NCBI RefSeq assembly: GCF_050908995.1
Contig: NC_135119.1
Coordinates: 13,764,001 to 13,828,000, forward strand
From: Andrena cerasifolii
Taxonomy: Eukaryota > Arthropoda > Insecta > Hymenoptera > Andrenidae
DNA length: 64,000 nt
Reading direction: 5' to 3'
Below are positions 12,601-27,600 of this stretch, in pieces. The translations under genes and the position numbers were made by a program. Each line of letters opens with the position of its first letter. Within the stretch, counting starts at the first letter, position 1. Under the pieces are notes generated by a model. That model was not told the origin of the DNA and did no database searches. It saw only the letters and a program-made list of their open reading frames with translations.

Positions 12601-15600
12601 AGCGCCCAAGAGGTTCCAAAGCGACCCGGAACTAACGCGGAGCCTCCTCAGGAAGGTCGACGACAGCAAACATTTACTGAAGCCCCACGAATTCGCGGAT
12701 GTAACCTGGCTGCGCCGGAAGTACGAGCCTCGAAGGGGGAGGATTCGACGAAGGGGCGAATCACCACCTATCCCGCGGGTGCCCCTCAAACGGGAGGACT
12801 TATCGATGCCTCATATCGATGTGATCAGCAAAACAGCGGAGCTGAAGGATTCCGTGGCATCTACAACTGTCACGAATGCTGTGGCCAGGAAGGCAGAGAC
12901 CGAGGAGCTCGAGGCAAAGAAGCCGGTTGGTCGGATGAGGAAGAAGTTTGAGAGGTTCTCGACGCAGAAGCCGTCGATTTTGGGCGAGATGTTCACCTCG
13001 TCACCAGATGTCCACGAGCTGCGCGATATCGCTCCTTATCTGGCTGGTCGCTGGGTCGCGCATAGGTATCCCAGTAGACGCGATAACATGCGCTCATTAT
13101 CCTCGCCGCCGGACCTGGCTGGCAGACAATCTTCGGCGAAAAATGACGCCGCTTCGAGTGCATCGAAAGCAATGACTGGCAGCGGGAGCAGAGCATTGGG
13201 CAAAGTGCGCGTCGCTTCGTCGAAAGGCCCGTCGTCGATATTAAAACAGCCTGATGCTTTTGCTAATCAACCATTCGATCCTGATAAGCATAAACCAAGG
13301 TTTAGGTATCAACCACCTCCTCCGATACCTCCGTCAACCGTCAGACAGAAAGCCACGTCTTGGTGGTCACCAATTCCGATCTACACAGCTCGGCCTACTG
13401 TTACTTTTGAAGGTCTGAATTTTCATCACCGATAGTACGCTCTTGTTCCTCCTACTCCTCTATGAACAACGGCGAGCAGATGTTTCAGCATGTAATCGTG
13501 CGTTCAGCTTTGCTTTTGTACACTTTCTAAGTAAATAGTAAGAACTTTCGTACTTCACGTATCATCTGAAGCTTTTTTTATCATTATTAGAAAGACGTTC
13601 CCTTTTTTATATTTTATTGCTTCTTCGTTAATGATGTGGTATTTTTTCGGTCGCTAATCTGCGTTTACAGTTTTGTATGGTTGTATTGTTACTGAAAGAA
13701 CGACGTTTCTTTAAACAATTCCAAAGAACTGACACCTACAAAGTCTAAGCTACCGGCGAAAAGTTTCGAAGCACTTACCGATTGTTATTAAAATCACGTC
13801 GCATGACAAATATCTTTCGAATTCAAAGTTCACAGTTTTAGTGGTGATTGGAGTGCTTCTGATTCCCCTTAATATTTAATCACGCCAAAGGATTTCTTAC
13901 ATTTGTTTATTTCGGGATACAATCCCTGCTTCCCTCGATTCATAGAGTGCCTCCAAACTTTTCGTCAATAGTCTACATGGAATTTCAAGGATAATTATCT
14001 TATTTAAATGTGGAAATTTTTTTGAGTAAGTTTTTTTGTGCTTATGATTGAGATTTCTATTTCTCCTTTTTTATGATAAAATTAAATTTTTTCAATGGAA
14101 TTTATATCATGTTAATTTATATCATTATCAAAGTTTTTCATGATACAAGTTAGTTTTTATTTGAATGTTTGAAGCATTTTTTATATCTGTGTCTTATTCA
14201 GAAAATGTACTTTTCATCGCGTATTGTTAAATTCTGTTCTAAAGTGGACAAATATTGCTACTCTTATGTAATTCTATAAATTCAATCGATGTAGTTTAAT
14301 CTTATGTTCAAATTTTATCACCCATTCTTCGTAGTTACATGCAAAGAATTTTTAAAACTTCCATGTTCTCGTTAGATAGTACAATTTACAGTTTCATTTT
14401 TCTCGACTTTAAAATTAATCCTTCGTAAAGCACACCAAATTACCAGTACTTATTTTAAAATCTTCAGCAATCATTCCAGTACTTTAACACTTATTAATAA
14501 AATTCGAAATTTGATATTCCATTTTTAAATAATACTGACTTGCATTCATAATTAAATACAGCCACATTTTTATAAAATTCTTAATACAGTCTGCGCCAAT
14601 TTTCCACAAAGTATATCCCTCGATATAAAATTTTATAACATTCTTCAACTTCGTTCTGTGATATCATTTTAGTTTTTTTTTTTAACATAGCGCTTAAAGG
14701 GATTTTTTGGGGGGCTATTTATTTAAGTTACAGTGTAAAAATGTCTCATTACTGCCTGCGAAACTCCCATAATACTCATCATTTTTAATTATTGTTGTAA
14801 AGTTACGTCGATTTTGTTGATACGACGACATAACTATGCAAAACTGTAAACTTCGAATCATGAAAGAAAAAATGATATGTTCTTGACGATAAAGCAAACA
14901 AAACTTATTTTAATAAGGATACATAGAGCTTCAGTTAAACTATATATTACGGAAATATCTAATATTTACTTAAAACATAAGCAAAAGTAAAATTAGATCT
15001 ATAATTACAAGTTTATACTTATGTCCACTCTCTTGGTTTAATGGTACATATCCTACAAAAAAACTCCTTTCATTGATTTGAGTCTTCATTATCGAAAGTA
15101 ATCATCTTCAATCTATTATAATATGAAATTCCGAATTGTTTTTATGGTGAACTGATAAATAATATAATTCTTCATAATAATACATTCTTTCGCATACACA
15201 ATATTGGGCTTTTCAAATAATACCTACTTGTTTTCAATTTCAAAGATCTTACAGTACTTTTTTTTATCGAAATTCAGTAGAATGAAGTATTAAAAATTGA
15301 AGTATTATTTCTATATCCTCCCGTTGTTAATAGAAATTTTCGAAACAACGACGAAATGCCTAATTGTACTGAAACAACCTTTTTGTAACATCCATCAAAA
15401 TTATTATACTACTCTTCCTCTGCAATCTTCTTCGTTAACCATATTTCCAAAAAACGTTCCTCTTAATTCTTATTTACATTTCCTGTTAAAATATCATTTT
15501 TCATTAAAAAAAAAACCATACCTAAGTGCCTAGTTTCATTGTAGCAATAGTTTAACATTTGTAACTTGTAACGCATCGTCGAGCGATAAATAGACGACAA

Positions 15601-18600
15601 TACTCTCTAATTATACAACTTTACCTGAAATTCCAAATTAGAAGAGCGACATTTCCAAAGCGCAGAAACGAAGCAGCGGCAAATTTTCATTGTCCCGAAC
15701 CTGCTCCCCTCCACTTATATCGTAACGCATTTAACCATTCTCAAAATACAATTAAACCGTTCACCCACATGTTTCTATTTTTTTTATATTTTTTTTTTCA
15801 AAAGCATCATCGTTCAAGTGGTTCGTTAGCGGACACCAATATCGATCGACGCCGAGCAAGAGAGTGTTTTGTTTGAAACCTGAAAGTTCGTCGAATGTTT
15901 ACAGTGATCCTCCATGCTGAGTGATTTTTATTTCACCATTAATCGTAGTGCCGCTAATTATCATTTTCGTTTCTTTTTTTTTTTTTGGCTCGACCATAGA
16001 ATACTCGAACGCGCCTCCGCCGCCACCAAAATCTCAACACTACAGAGAGGACTGCCAAGGTAACGCTACATGCTAATAATTTTCTTTTTTTTTTTTAATT
16101 TGTATCCATTACGCGGCTGATTAATTTGTTGCCGCCTCGTTCGTAGTCATAAACCAAGTCCGTGCTTCGAAGAACTTTGCGAGACATCCTGAATCGTGGC
16201 TTAAATCGATCGATCGATTCCTCGCTCGTTTCGACGGCGTTCAAATTATTTTCGCGGAACACACCCGTTCGAAAGAAACAGAGCATGGAAGTTGCTCGTC
16301 ACGCATGGCATCAGGTGCAATCGTTTGCACTAAGGGGACCGTGCAATTGTTTTGCAATGGGTTGAGCATGGACGCTGTTACAAGAAAAAGAGCGAGAAAC
16401 TGGCATGTATGTAGTAGTTTTGACTGCCGAGTTATACGTGCATGGTTAATGAAGGAGTTCGAGTACATTATAGGGAAATGTGACAGGGTCAGATTAAATG
16501 TGTTCGGGGATTCGGAAGTGTCTGGTTATACGCTGAAACGAGTGAAAAATGCATACATCACTTGAAACTGGGGACAGGAATCAGCACTGTCAAATTTTGC
16601 TTCTGGGTTTTAAATCGAAGCTGTCGGTATTGCAAGTGAATGTCTTCTGTACACCGCGTGTTATTTAAAAAATTTTAGTGGTTTATTGAATGGTGACTTC
16701 CTGTGAGAATGCCTAAGAAAGACGGGGTAATTTGATTTACAACGCGTTATTTAGGTGACTCGAAGCGGCTAATAGAAAATGCATGTCAGACGTCAAGGAT
16801 TAAACCAGGAACTTTTACAAGAATGTAAAATCGATAGAGACGAGAATGGTAATTTCAATTGAATTATTGAGAATTTTATGTCATAAAGATAATTATAACA
16901 TTCAGAATGAACGAACAATAAAGACACTTGCAGCGCCGAAATCGAAAATACTGTCTTGTCAAACATTTGTTACTCGTTTTAATATGTATTAGAAGCTTTG
17001 GAAGTTTTTGAATATAATTTTTTCATGTCTTACGCGCGAACGAGAAACCATGCGAAATGAGTAATTCTTGTCGTAGCGTATTGATTAATTATAAGTGCAA
17101 TAATTAAAATGTTTTTAAAGGGTCTAGTTTATATAGGTGAATATAGTTCATGTAAGGGGAGAACTTGTGTGTGTTAATTTTTTTTTATACATTTAGAAAT
17201 TTGCAGGAGTGTGGTAGAAGTAACGTGACTATTTTATCGCATGTTTAATTAATAAGTAATTAAGGACTTCACGGTTAATTACATGTATGGCATGTGACGT
17301 GTTAATCCGAGGACATACCTCGAGAAATTCGAAATTTGAAGACATTAATAAACTTATAATAATTCATATACAAAGTTTTTCGTAAAGCGATTAATGTGAT
17401 TGTATTTAAAATTTAGGAACATGGTAAAAAAAATGGTTCACACTAAGAAATTTCAGTTGTGAAGGAGATATTTTGCGGTGAAAATTATTATTTCCCCATT
17501 CAGGGTGAAATTAATAAACCTATCTCTGTTGTCAATACACTGAGGATTGTTTAAAAAATTTGAAATGATGTTCGTTAGAAACTTTGCTAAGCAAAATGCT
17601 TTTCTTGAATGGAAAGGCTGATAGGATTCTGAAGAATTGCTACTTTGAACTCGGAACATTTATCCTGATTACATATTTAATACCCAGAGTTTCGGTAAGC
17701 TATTTTGAAAAAACATTTTTGCATAAAAGTGGACACTTTGTGAAGTCTTTGTCAACTGTCGAGAATTATCTGTTAAACGTAGGTAGGTACCTAAGTCCTG
17801 TGTAGGTACACAGTACAAAGAATATATATTATATAAATTTATCTGTAATATTTAGGATTGTGTAGGAGTGTATATTTAGGATTCCAGCTCACTTATGACT
17901 AACTGCTGACATTTGTCAATGTATTTACATACGCTTTGAACATATTGTACTGTGTTCTGACACTTTTTGAGATACGCTTGATGCCCTCGTTGCTCATCAA
18001 ATGCACATAAAGCGGTACGTCTTTAAGATAAGGATTTGCCATTGAGGATTCATTAAGCTTAATCTAGAAAACTGTAACAGAACACTGTCTTTAATACATA
18101 TTTTAAATATTAAAAAGGAAGATTCCACCAGTAGGACCATGTATAAATTTTATAAACGAATCAGAGTTAGAACCAGTGTTTAAAAATAAAAACAAGTTTC
18201 AAAATTTAGACATTCACACTGCATTTTAGTGTGCGGCTAAGATTTACTTTTTGCTGTAATATTTCCAAAATTCTTTCATTTTCGAAACACACATTTCACA
18301 GAGGAAATTTCGAGAAATAAGGTGGTACTCTTTATGTCATACTGTATTGCTCTGATTTTATAAGGAATTCCAAATTTACAGATTTTCTCTGAAAATTTGG
18401 GACCGAAATTCGCAAAAATATCGAAATACACTCTATATCTTCGCAAAAATATCGAAATATACTCTATATCTTCGCAAAAATATCGAAATATACTCTACAT
18501 CGTCAATATTTTTGCGAATTTCGGCCCCAAATTTTCAGGAAACATTCATGACTCGTAAACTGTAAAATAATTTCTTTACCAAATGCTAGATCTAATTAAA

Positions 18601-21600
18601 AGAAGTAACTTTTGTCTCGAAACTTTTTTCCTATCTCTTACAGTTCCCGAGTTATAACACAAAATCGAAAAATAGCCGAATTTTCAGGGATTAATTTCAC
18701 CCCCTTCGAGTGAATTTGGGCAGCAATAAAAAATTGCGTTGCAATCAGGAGGAAATCCCCTACATATTCACAAAGTTTCAGAATTTTTGAAACTTCCCTT
18801 ATTAGTAACATCTTATATCTACTTCTCACCTCCCATTATTAATGTCCACGCGAATTCACATTCTTGTAGTTCATGAATTTCAAAAGGAGTTTGAAAACGT
18901 CAGACGCGTTCGTTTAAATTCCATCTTTGCCGAAGTTATCGGTTACTTCCGCTTTCTACGTACAAGCTATAAAATTAGACGGACGCACGTCACATTTACA
19001 CCGATTGTGCGCGCAGGCTTATCTAATCTCTGAAAACGATTGATACCAGCGTAGGACGACATCTGGGCGACATTTTTATCGATAATCTGTTCAGTGGAGT
19101 AGCAACTTCGAAGTTGTTTATTGCAAATTGGCTGAATTCCAGCCGATGTCGCGCCAGTTTCTTATTATAAGTTTGCAGCCCCCAACTGGCAGTACATTCG
19201 AGAAACAAAATTCTAGTAACTCGACAAATTTTCCTTCAAGCACTCAAAGTTTAAACGAACTCCCTCGCCTCGACCTTGTGTTCACTCACTGTGAATATAT
19301 TGTTTCGCTCGCGAGGCAGTGATGTAACAATTTACGCGGCTCTGTTAATGCAAACGCGTTACAAGCTTGTAAAATGTAAAATCACTTCGAAAAATGAAAT
19401 TTATACGTACAGTGTGATCGCGGTGGTGAAAATTTATATTGATAAAGCGTTCGGTCACGATGGAGATGAGGTGTGCGTGCGTGCAGTGCTAAAATTATCA
19501 CCGACGTATCAAAATTGCAAATAGCTGTCGGGAGAATATGAACATCGAAATGGTATTTTCGTGCTTCACGCAAATTAGATGAGTAATTAGTTGCAAGACC
19601 GAACGGAGCACAGCGTGCAACGTGGTTAGAACTCAGAAGCAGTAATTACTGCTTTATTGTATGGTGTCGTGAGTCGAAGTAATAAAATAGTACTGCTAAA
19701 ACGTAAGCTTACGAGACTACAACACTTCACATTCTGCGTATTTGCTTCCAAGAACATCTTGAATTCCAATCGTTTTCACTGGGGACAAGATTTTTTTTTA
19801 ATTAATTATTCTAAGTCTTCTGAATTAATTAGAACCCTTTCAGACATCTTTATTTGCCAAACGATAGAAGAAGGCAAGTTACTAGATATCCACAGTTTAA
19901 ATGAAAATGAAATTACAATAGGGTATGGAGGTTTATTTTATAGTTTGTAGTAGTTTGTAGTAAATATTCTGCGATATTTAAAGGTTTGTAGCATAGAGCA
20001 ACGTTAATCAATTTTAATGAAATTTTAGGCGAACGGGTTTTTTTCATTTTCATTACAGGCGCAAAAAACAAGTTTAAAAAACAACCTTTATTATTTTTGT
20101 TGCTATTCCGATCAATTGCATTTTTTTCAAAACGACGAAACACGTCACTTAGAAAACTAATCCTTCTAGCTTCTCAAAAAAAAACTCACGTCGTTTGGAC
20201 CAATTCGAAAAAAGTTATGCGATTTTAAAAGTTGTAAACTTTCTTTCGTCCGCCACTGTACGAATAGAAATTGGGTATTTTATAGAAGAATTCTTGTAAA
20301 AAATTGAGCGACTCATTTTCAAGTATGTAGTAACTCATTTTCTTATTCAGATAAAAAATAAGACATTTATTGGAACGTAGTAATTATAATTCTAAATATT
20401 CTGCATTTTTCTATCAATACTGATATAAACCTTCTTTATAAATGTAGAATTACTTTATTCTATAATTATACCAACCAGCACTTCATCTGCCTAATTTCAA
20501 AGCAAGGAATGAGAAACTGTTACTCACAATCAGATGAATAAATTATATGAATGCTCTGAACAAATCTACGAGTCACTGTATGTCCATTTGGAAACTGCCT
20601 TCAAATGGCGTTTATCACACGTATCAGACTTAATTCCGAATTTAGGAACTTCTCACGAACCTTCTGACTACAACCACTTCCGCGCTAAGATCGCAACTCA
20701 TCGTACCAGTTAGGCGCTGAAAGCGCGATGAAGAACGTGCTGATGAACTGTTTTGTTCCTTCTTACGAGTTCTACTAATTAATTAACTTTATTCGTGTAA
20801 TTTTGAACAACCCGTGCATGAATATGTATTATATGAGATAATGAATCTTATTTGAGGGGTAACATACCGTCAAGGACCCAGTTCCTGATCAGAATCCAAT
20901 TCCTGGTCAGTTTAGGAAAATAAACCAAATAATAAGCTTATTATGATACAAATTTGTTTTAACAAAATGCTAAATAATTATGAAGTGTTTTGAAATTTAT
21001 ACGCAAAATTTGATAGCTCATAGTAAAACGTGTGAAGGTGATCAGAAACTGCTCCCTTTGCGTTTTTCACTTTCAAAGTTAAATTGTAAAATAATTATCA
21101 ATATGTGTGCACTTTTTCTAATACCAAATTAAAAATAAAACATAGATTTACTGAAGTAGCAAAAAATCTTTTAAATTTGGTTAAATTTTCCCTTTACACG
21201 CTTAAAAATCCGCGGTAGTTACTCTTAAGTGATCAGGAAGTGGGTCCTTGACGGTACACCTGGACAGTTTGAAGAAAAAAACAAGTGGCTTCAGCTTTCT
21301 GCAGATTCTTCAAGTATAAAATCTTGAGAACATGTTGCTGAAATATAGGGTAAAGGACCCAATTACTGACACCTAACCAGTTACTGTCACCTTAAGCTAT
21401 TTTACTTAAAATAACGAACAAATAAACGTTGTAAAGTCATACATAAAAAGAATTATGTAATTCAACCTATAATCTATACTATAGATTATACACTATAGTT
21501 TATTTATTCGTTATTCTGAGTAAAATAGCTTAAGGTGACAGTAATTGGTTAGGTGTCAGTAATTGGGTCCTTTACCCTAAATAATTAGTGAAGTTATTTT

Positions 21601-24600
21601 AAGCACACCACCTCTTTAACTCGCAAATTAAAACTCAACTTTTTGTCTTCTGACAATGTATTTATTTAGGAATCCGTGACTGTGGTAAAATATTGCATAA
21701 CTGTTTTAGTCCAGAAAATTTTTCTACTGAATTTGTAACCACTATTTTTTTTTTTAAATTATATTTCTTAAGTCATTGGGTACAACGTTCGCGAGATTTG
21801 CCCCATTTTTCGTAGAAGTTTGTTCTAAAAGACCTTGGATCCGTGTAGTTTTAATCAAACCAATTTAATCGATTCAAGTTAAAATTCTGACGGCCGCTGC
21901 CACGTGATGCGTGATCTTACTCCTTTAGTCGCTGATTCACGGTTCGTTCCCTCACTCTTTTGACGCTTAGATCTTATGTCAAATATCCATTACGATATCT
22001 AGATTCGTATTTTTAGCCGACTTCAAAAGAAAAGAGGTTTTCAGTTCGATGTGTATGTATTATATTTGCCGCGAATTTATACGTAACCACTGGGTCGATT
22101 TTCATGAAACTTAGTGCATTTAGTTTAGCTGGAATCAACTTAGGCCTTGAAGAAAGAATTCTCAAAATCGGATAAGTACTTGTGAAGTTACACCAAAAAT
22201 AAGAAATCTGTTTTATTATTAACACATTGTATGTGTTACATATGCTTGGTTGGATCAAGTTCACCGATAACAAGGCCATCTAGGATTATTACCCTACTTA
22301 AGGCAACGTATGCTTGTCCCTAGGGTTTATACAAAAATCGACTTTTGAAAAAAACCGGTTTTCGAATTCCACTATTCCCAAAAAAAACCGGTTAAACCGG
22401 TTTTCGAATTTTCACAAAAAAATATAATTAAAATAGTAAATAAATATTTGTACATATTTTAAAATTTTTTAGTTCGCTTAATATTATGGAATTACAAAAA
22501 TATGACAATAAAATATACTCTATCTATACAAAAGCAAAAAAAAAATTAAAATGACTAAAATCCGTACAAAATGTAAATCTTTTAAAAGGTGGTACCCAAT
22601 TATTAATCTTTATTCCATTTAGTATTTTTTTAAATATGAACTCATGAAGATTAGATTTACAATAAACTGTTAACTTGTACAAAGTGTTTGTATCCGAGGC
22701 GATTTTAAGTCAAAATGTTAACGTTTTTAATTAAATAATTAATTCACTTCTGCATATTAATTCTAGTATATAACACCAGTTTTTTAAAATTTAAAACCCG
22801 ATTTTCGAATTTTACAAATTTATAAATAAAAACCGACAAACCCTGTCCCTTTGCAAGTAGTGCTCCTCGCCCACTGCACTTACTTTCACAGTAACTCACC
22901 TAATAAAAATATGCAAATAAAATAAAATTAAAAAAGAATTAAACCAACTTCCAAATGGCTAAGAAAAGCGTCAAATAATCTTATTAAGTCAAATCAGTTA
23001 ATTTAAAAAAAAAACGCGATTGGCGCCGATATCGAAAAGTATAAATTGATATTTACTAGCCATACTATTAAGAAAGTAATAAGAAAAATTATTTTACGCA
23101 TTTCTTAGCCATTTTTGGGTCGGTGTAATCTTCGAATAATATTCATAGCATCTTCATACATCTGAAAATTAACCATTATTCATTTATTATTTAGGCGCTT
23201 GGAGCTCCCACTTTTAATAAATCATAAACAGCCGATAACTAGTTATGCAGTCTCCGGTGATTGAAACGATATTGTGCACGCAAGGCTGGCCCCCATGAAA
23301 ACTTACGTGTTTCGGGTGAAAATACGGATGTCACGGGATCAGCAGCCGTAGCGGGAGGTGGCGGGAGTGCGAAAACCGTCGGCGAATTCGCGCGAGCACC
23401 AGACGTTCGGCGCGCTTCTTTCGCGGCAGAGGCCTTCGTCGTTGTACCAGACGCCCAAGAAGAACCGTTGCCCGCGTGCGGGGTGCGCACGGTGTTCGCC
23501 ACGGCACAACGTGGACACGCGATACGTTTATTGGTCGCAGAACGATTATCGCGCCTAGGCACGTTCCCGCGGTTCCGTTCGCTTTTCCGTCGACGCGCTC
23601 TTCCGTCGCGTTCAGCCTCGATCTTCGCGCGGCAGTGTCTACGCCGCAGTGCGCGCGTGAAAAGTCCCCAAATTCGCAAGCGAGCCTGACACACCCGAGG
23701 AACTTTCATCGTGAAAGTGAAATGCTTGAGCACGGAAAATTGTAGTTACTTGTAAGTGTTCGTAGGAGCTAAAACCGTCGATCAGCATTTCAGAGTGCAA
23801 CGTTGAGGAAGTTGTACGGAGCATCGATACGTGAACAATGGGGAACGTGAGAAACGTGAACTTAGAAATTGTGCTTTGAGCTGTTTTAGAGCCCGAGTGG
23901 AGGAGCTTCTATTTGTTTCGCACAATGCACAGTATAATGGGGATTTGTAGAGTGGAGTAGTATTGCTGGGTTGTTTTGTAATTGACGAGATCGAAAGTGT
24001 TGTTTCGTTGCATAGGTGTATGAAAACGGTGTGAATACGATGGAGAGCCGAACGGTTCAAATTTTCAAGCGTACGTGGGCAAGGTCATCGCGAGCAGCGT
24101 AGTAAGAGCTTAATCAGTCCATGCCTTGAATCCTAATTAGGAGCTCGTGCACGGCATAGCTCTTCTAGACTACGTATGACAAGTTTATATGAGGGAACTT
24201 AACGGGGAACACGTGACGAAATTGCGGTCAATTGTATGGAGATGCACCGTGTTTCCTGAATCCATATAGTTACGTCCTATGCCAGTAGAACGCGATCATG
24301 AAGTGTACTGTTTCGTTCAAATTATTTTTCGGTGGTGTTGCGAATTTTTTTTTTCGGAGTGTGATTATCGATAAAAAAATATGACGAATCACTTATCCAA
24401 ATGCAAACATGAACGTGATACCGATAATGTAGCACTGACATTGCCATTCAGTAATGCGGCTACTGATAAGAACTATCGATATTGGGATTTGTGGCATATG
24501 CCAAATGACATGTTTACACAATATTCAGGTACCTCGAAATTTCAGTAAAATTTCAGATACCGTGGCTGAGAATCATTTTAGTTGGGAAAATCATTACCTA

Positions 24601-27600
24601 AATTATATTATAAAATGACAATTTCAGCATTTGTCTGTGCTCCAATTGACAGTTTTCCTTACTTCTTTTTTTAGTTCTGTATATTCAAAACTAATTTCAA
24701 AATCTATTGAACCTTTATGATTCATTTACGAATTCTCGAAATTTCAGTAAAATTTCAGATACCGCGGCTGAGAATAATTGTAATTGGGAAAATCATTACC
24801 TAAATTATATTATAAAATGACAATTTCAGCATTTGTCTGTGCTCCAATTAACAGTTTTCCTTACTTTTTTTTTTAGTTCTGTATATTCAAAACTAATTTC
24901 AAAATCTATTGACCCTTTATGATTCATTTACGAATTCTCGAAATTTCAGTAAAATTTCAGATACCGTGGCTGAGAATAATTGTAATTGGGAAAATCATTA
25001 CCTAAATTATATTATAAAATTACAACTTCAGCATTTGTCTGTGCTCCAATTGACATTTTTTTCTTTCTTTTTTTTTTAGTTCTGTATATTCAAAATTAAT
25101 TTCAAAATCTATTGACCCTTTATGATTGCTAGTTTCTCGAATGAAATATCCCAAGATTTAGTTTGAATATTTTACAGAACCAAGGAATTGGAAATCAACG
25201 TTCTCTGATTAATCATGATATTGTGAAAACATTTTTAATTGGTATATGCACAATTAACTTGCTAATTATTCTCGCGAATTAATTGATATTTACTTAACGG
25301 GTTTATTACAGTAAACTAGAATGATCCAAAGAGCGTAAAGTAGAGAAACGAAAGAACTAATGACTAAAAGAGTTTAACACAACGATGTAAAGAAATACTC
25401 AATTTCAGCATTGTCAAGCCTGAAAAGATTCCTATTTTGGTACGAATAGGAATTTCTGAAACACAGCTTATAAATAAGAAAAATGTTGCTTTAAACACCG
25501 TGTAACTAGGAAATATTAATTACCATTAGTTTAGATAATAAGCTCGTTAAAAACCTCTAGTAAAGCGTCAACTTTAATTGGAATTACGTGAACACCATTT
25601 AATCAGTCTGTATACACTGTTCTGTAATTGTTCGCCATCTTTCAGGTTCTTTCTGTATTCCATTGACGGTAGAAGCTTCTATTTTTTGCTGTTCAGAAAT
25701 ACGAAAAAATTATTTTTGACATTCCACGCGTGCTGTATTCACTTTCCAAGAAGTGAATCATATGAAACACATCGCAACTAAGAAAACGGAGAGAGAAATA
25801 TGAAAAAGGGAATACAATGGTTGGATTAAATTCATTTAATTAAAGACTTATAGAAGCCAATTTCTGTAATTACGAGCGACGATAGCCACCTTTTTGTTAT
25901 TCTCACTTTCAGTTGATTCATCTTTGAACAGTATTACTGTATATAGACTCATTGTCTGATAAGAATACATAATCTGAATCCACAATAAGAAGTATGCTTC
26001 AAACTCTTCCATGCAGACAGGCATACGCTGTTATAAACTGAAAAGCACAGCTCAGAACGCTTGATAGCCTTGATTCCAGTTAATGTTTTCTCCTTTGCAA
26101 GTAGTTCCTTCGTTATTTTCTGATACTAATTGCAGCAAAAGGTGCTCATCGTTACGTAGTATTAATACAGAATCGTAACGTGAAAGCCCGTCTAAAAAAT
26201 TTTTTTTGATTGATTCATGGACAATTGATGCATTGTAATTTGCTATCGTTTCAAAGTACTTAGGTACTGTAAATGTCATCTCTGTAAAATGTGCTATAAC
26301 TCCGTCTACATTCGTACTTGTTTGTTATGGTTTATTTACAAGGCCTGAGAGTTTGAAGGGAGGATGTAAAGGACGGTGTAAAACTGGTAGGGTGAGTTTC
26401 GAGGGATTTCAAGTGCGGGAAGTGGACTGGAGCATCTAAATTCTAAACTCTTCACCTCGACTGCAGCTTGAGGATAAAAAATGCAATTTTTCAAAAAAAT
26501 CAAGAAAGTCAGAAAATTCTGAAACTTTGTGATTATGTAGAGGATTTCCTCCTGATTACAACGCAATTTTTTATTGCTGCCCAAATTCACTCAAAGGGGG
26601 TGAAATTAATCCCTGAAAATTCGGCTATTTTTCGATTTTATGTTTTAATATTTTATATGCCCCCCTTTAAATGTTTAAAAAATAGTCTTCCAAAATAAAA
26701 ATTCCTTTTTTTGTTCGCCTTCATAAATAAAAAGTGTTCTAGAAGCATTTCAACTTTCAAAATTTAAGAAAAAAAAAGTTTTTTTTCAGTTTTTCGAACT
26801 TTCTTCGAAAACTGTTTGTCGCTCGAGAAAAAGCAATAAAGCATAAAAGATGCTCCTTGTCTGGATCTACAACTTCTGTTTGACATATTTTTTTATTTAA
26901 AGAATAACTCGGAGGATATTATATAAAATCGACTTCGCGAGCTGTTAAATAATGATCTAAAAGACCCAGGGGCACCCTTTCCCGTTATCCGATCGAGCTC
27001 AAACTTTACACGGATTTTTTTTAATTATTTTCAACTATTCTGGAGGGTGCCCCAAAGAAACTCTTGAAAAAAAAATTTACCAAGAGTGAATAAGAGCCAC
27101 CCTAATGTACAGTAGTTATCGATAAATATCGCGCATCACTAATCTCCTATTTGGTTCCAACAGTTGATACTATACGTTTCCTATTTGATGCCATTACATT
27201 CCATACAGCGCGTTAACACGTACAATACCAATTTTATCCGGAAATAGTGGGAATTGCATTCGTTTTGACCGGTATACTTAAGATGATGGAAGTACTACGT
27301 TTTATAGTTGACCGTTCGGACACTGAAAGTTGATTAACAGTGGCCGTCTCACCTTTGACATAATGATCTGAACTATTATCTGCGATCGGCCGTGGCAACC
27401 CCAAGAAGCTGCTCCCTAACTGCTGGTTTACAAGCGTCAGTATTCCATTGACAAGTCGGTCGGGCAGCGTGTTGCATAAATTTACGTAAAGGCAGAAGAA
27501 GTGGATCATTAGAGTATCGTGATTCACGGTGAAATCGTTGCTCGATAAAAAGTTCCTTTCTTCCTCGTGAACAAACAGCTCTATGCTGCGCCTGGGGATG

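Noticed and set aside
18638..18829. Short ORF shared with 26468-26698, looking like a conserved peptide
   Set aside because: The two copies are near-identical as DNA, including outside the frame, so the similarity is that of a repeat and not of a protein.
23239..23733. 164-codon - strand and 142-codon + strand ORFs
   Set aside because: Both strands are open because the patch is CpG-rich with few stop codons. Neither peptide looks like a folded protein.
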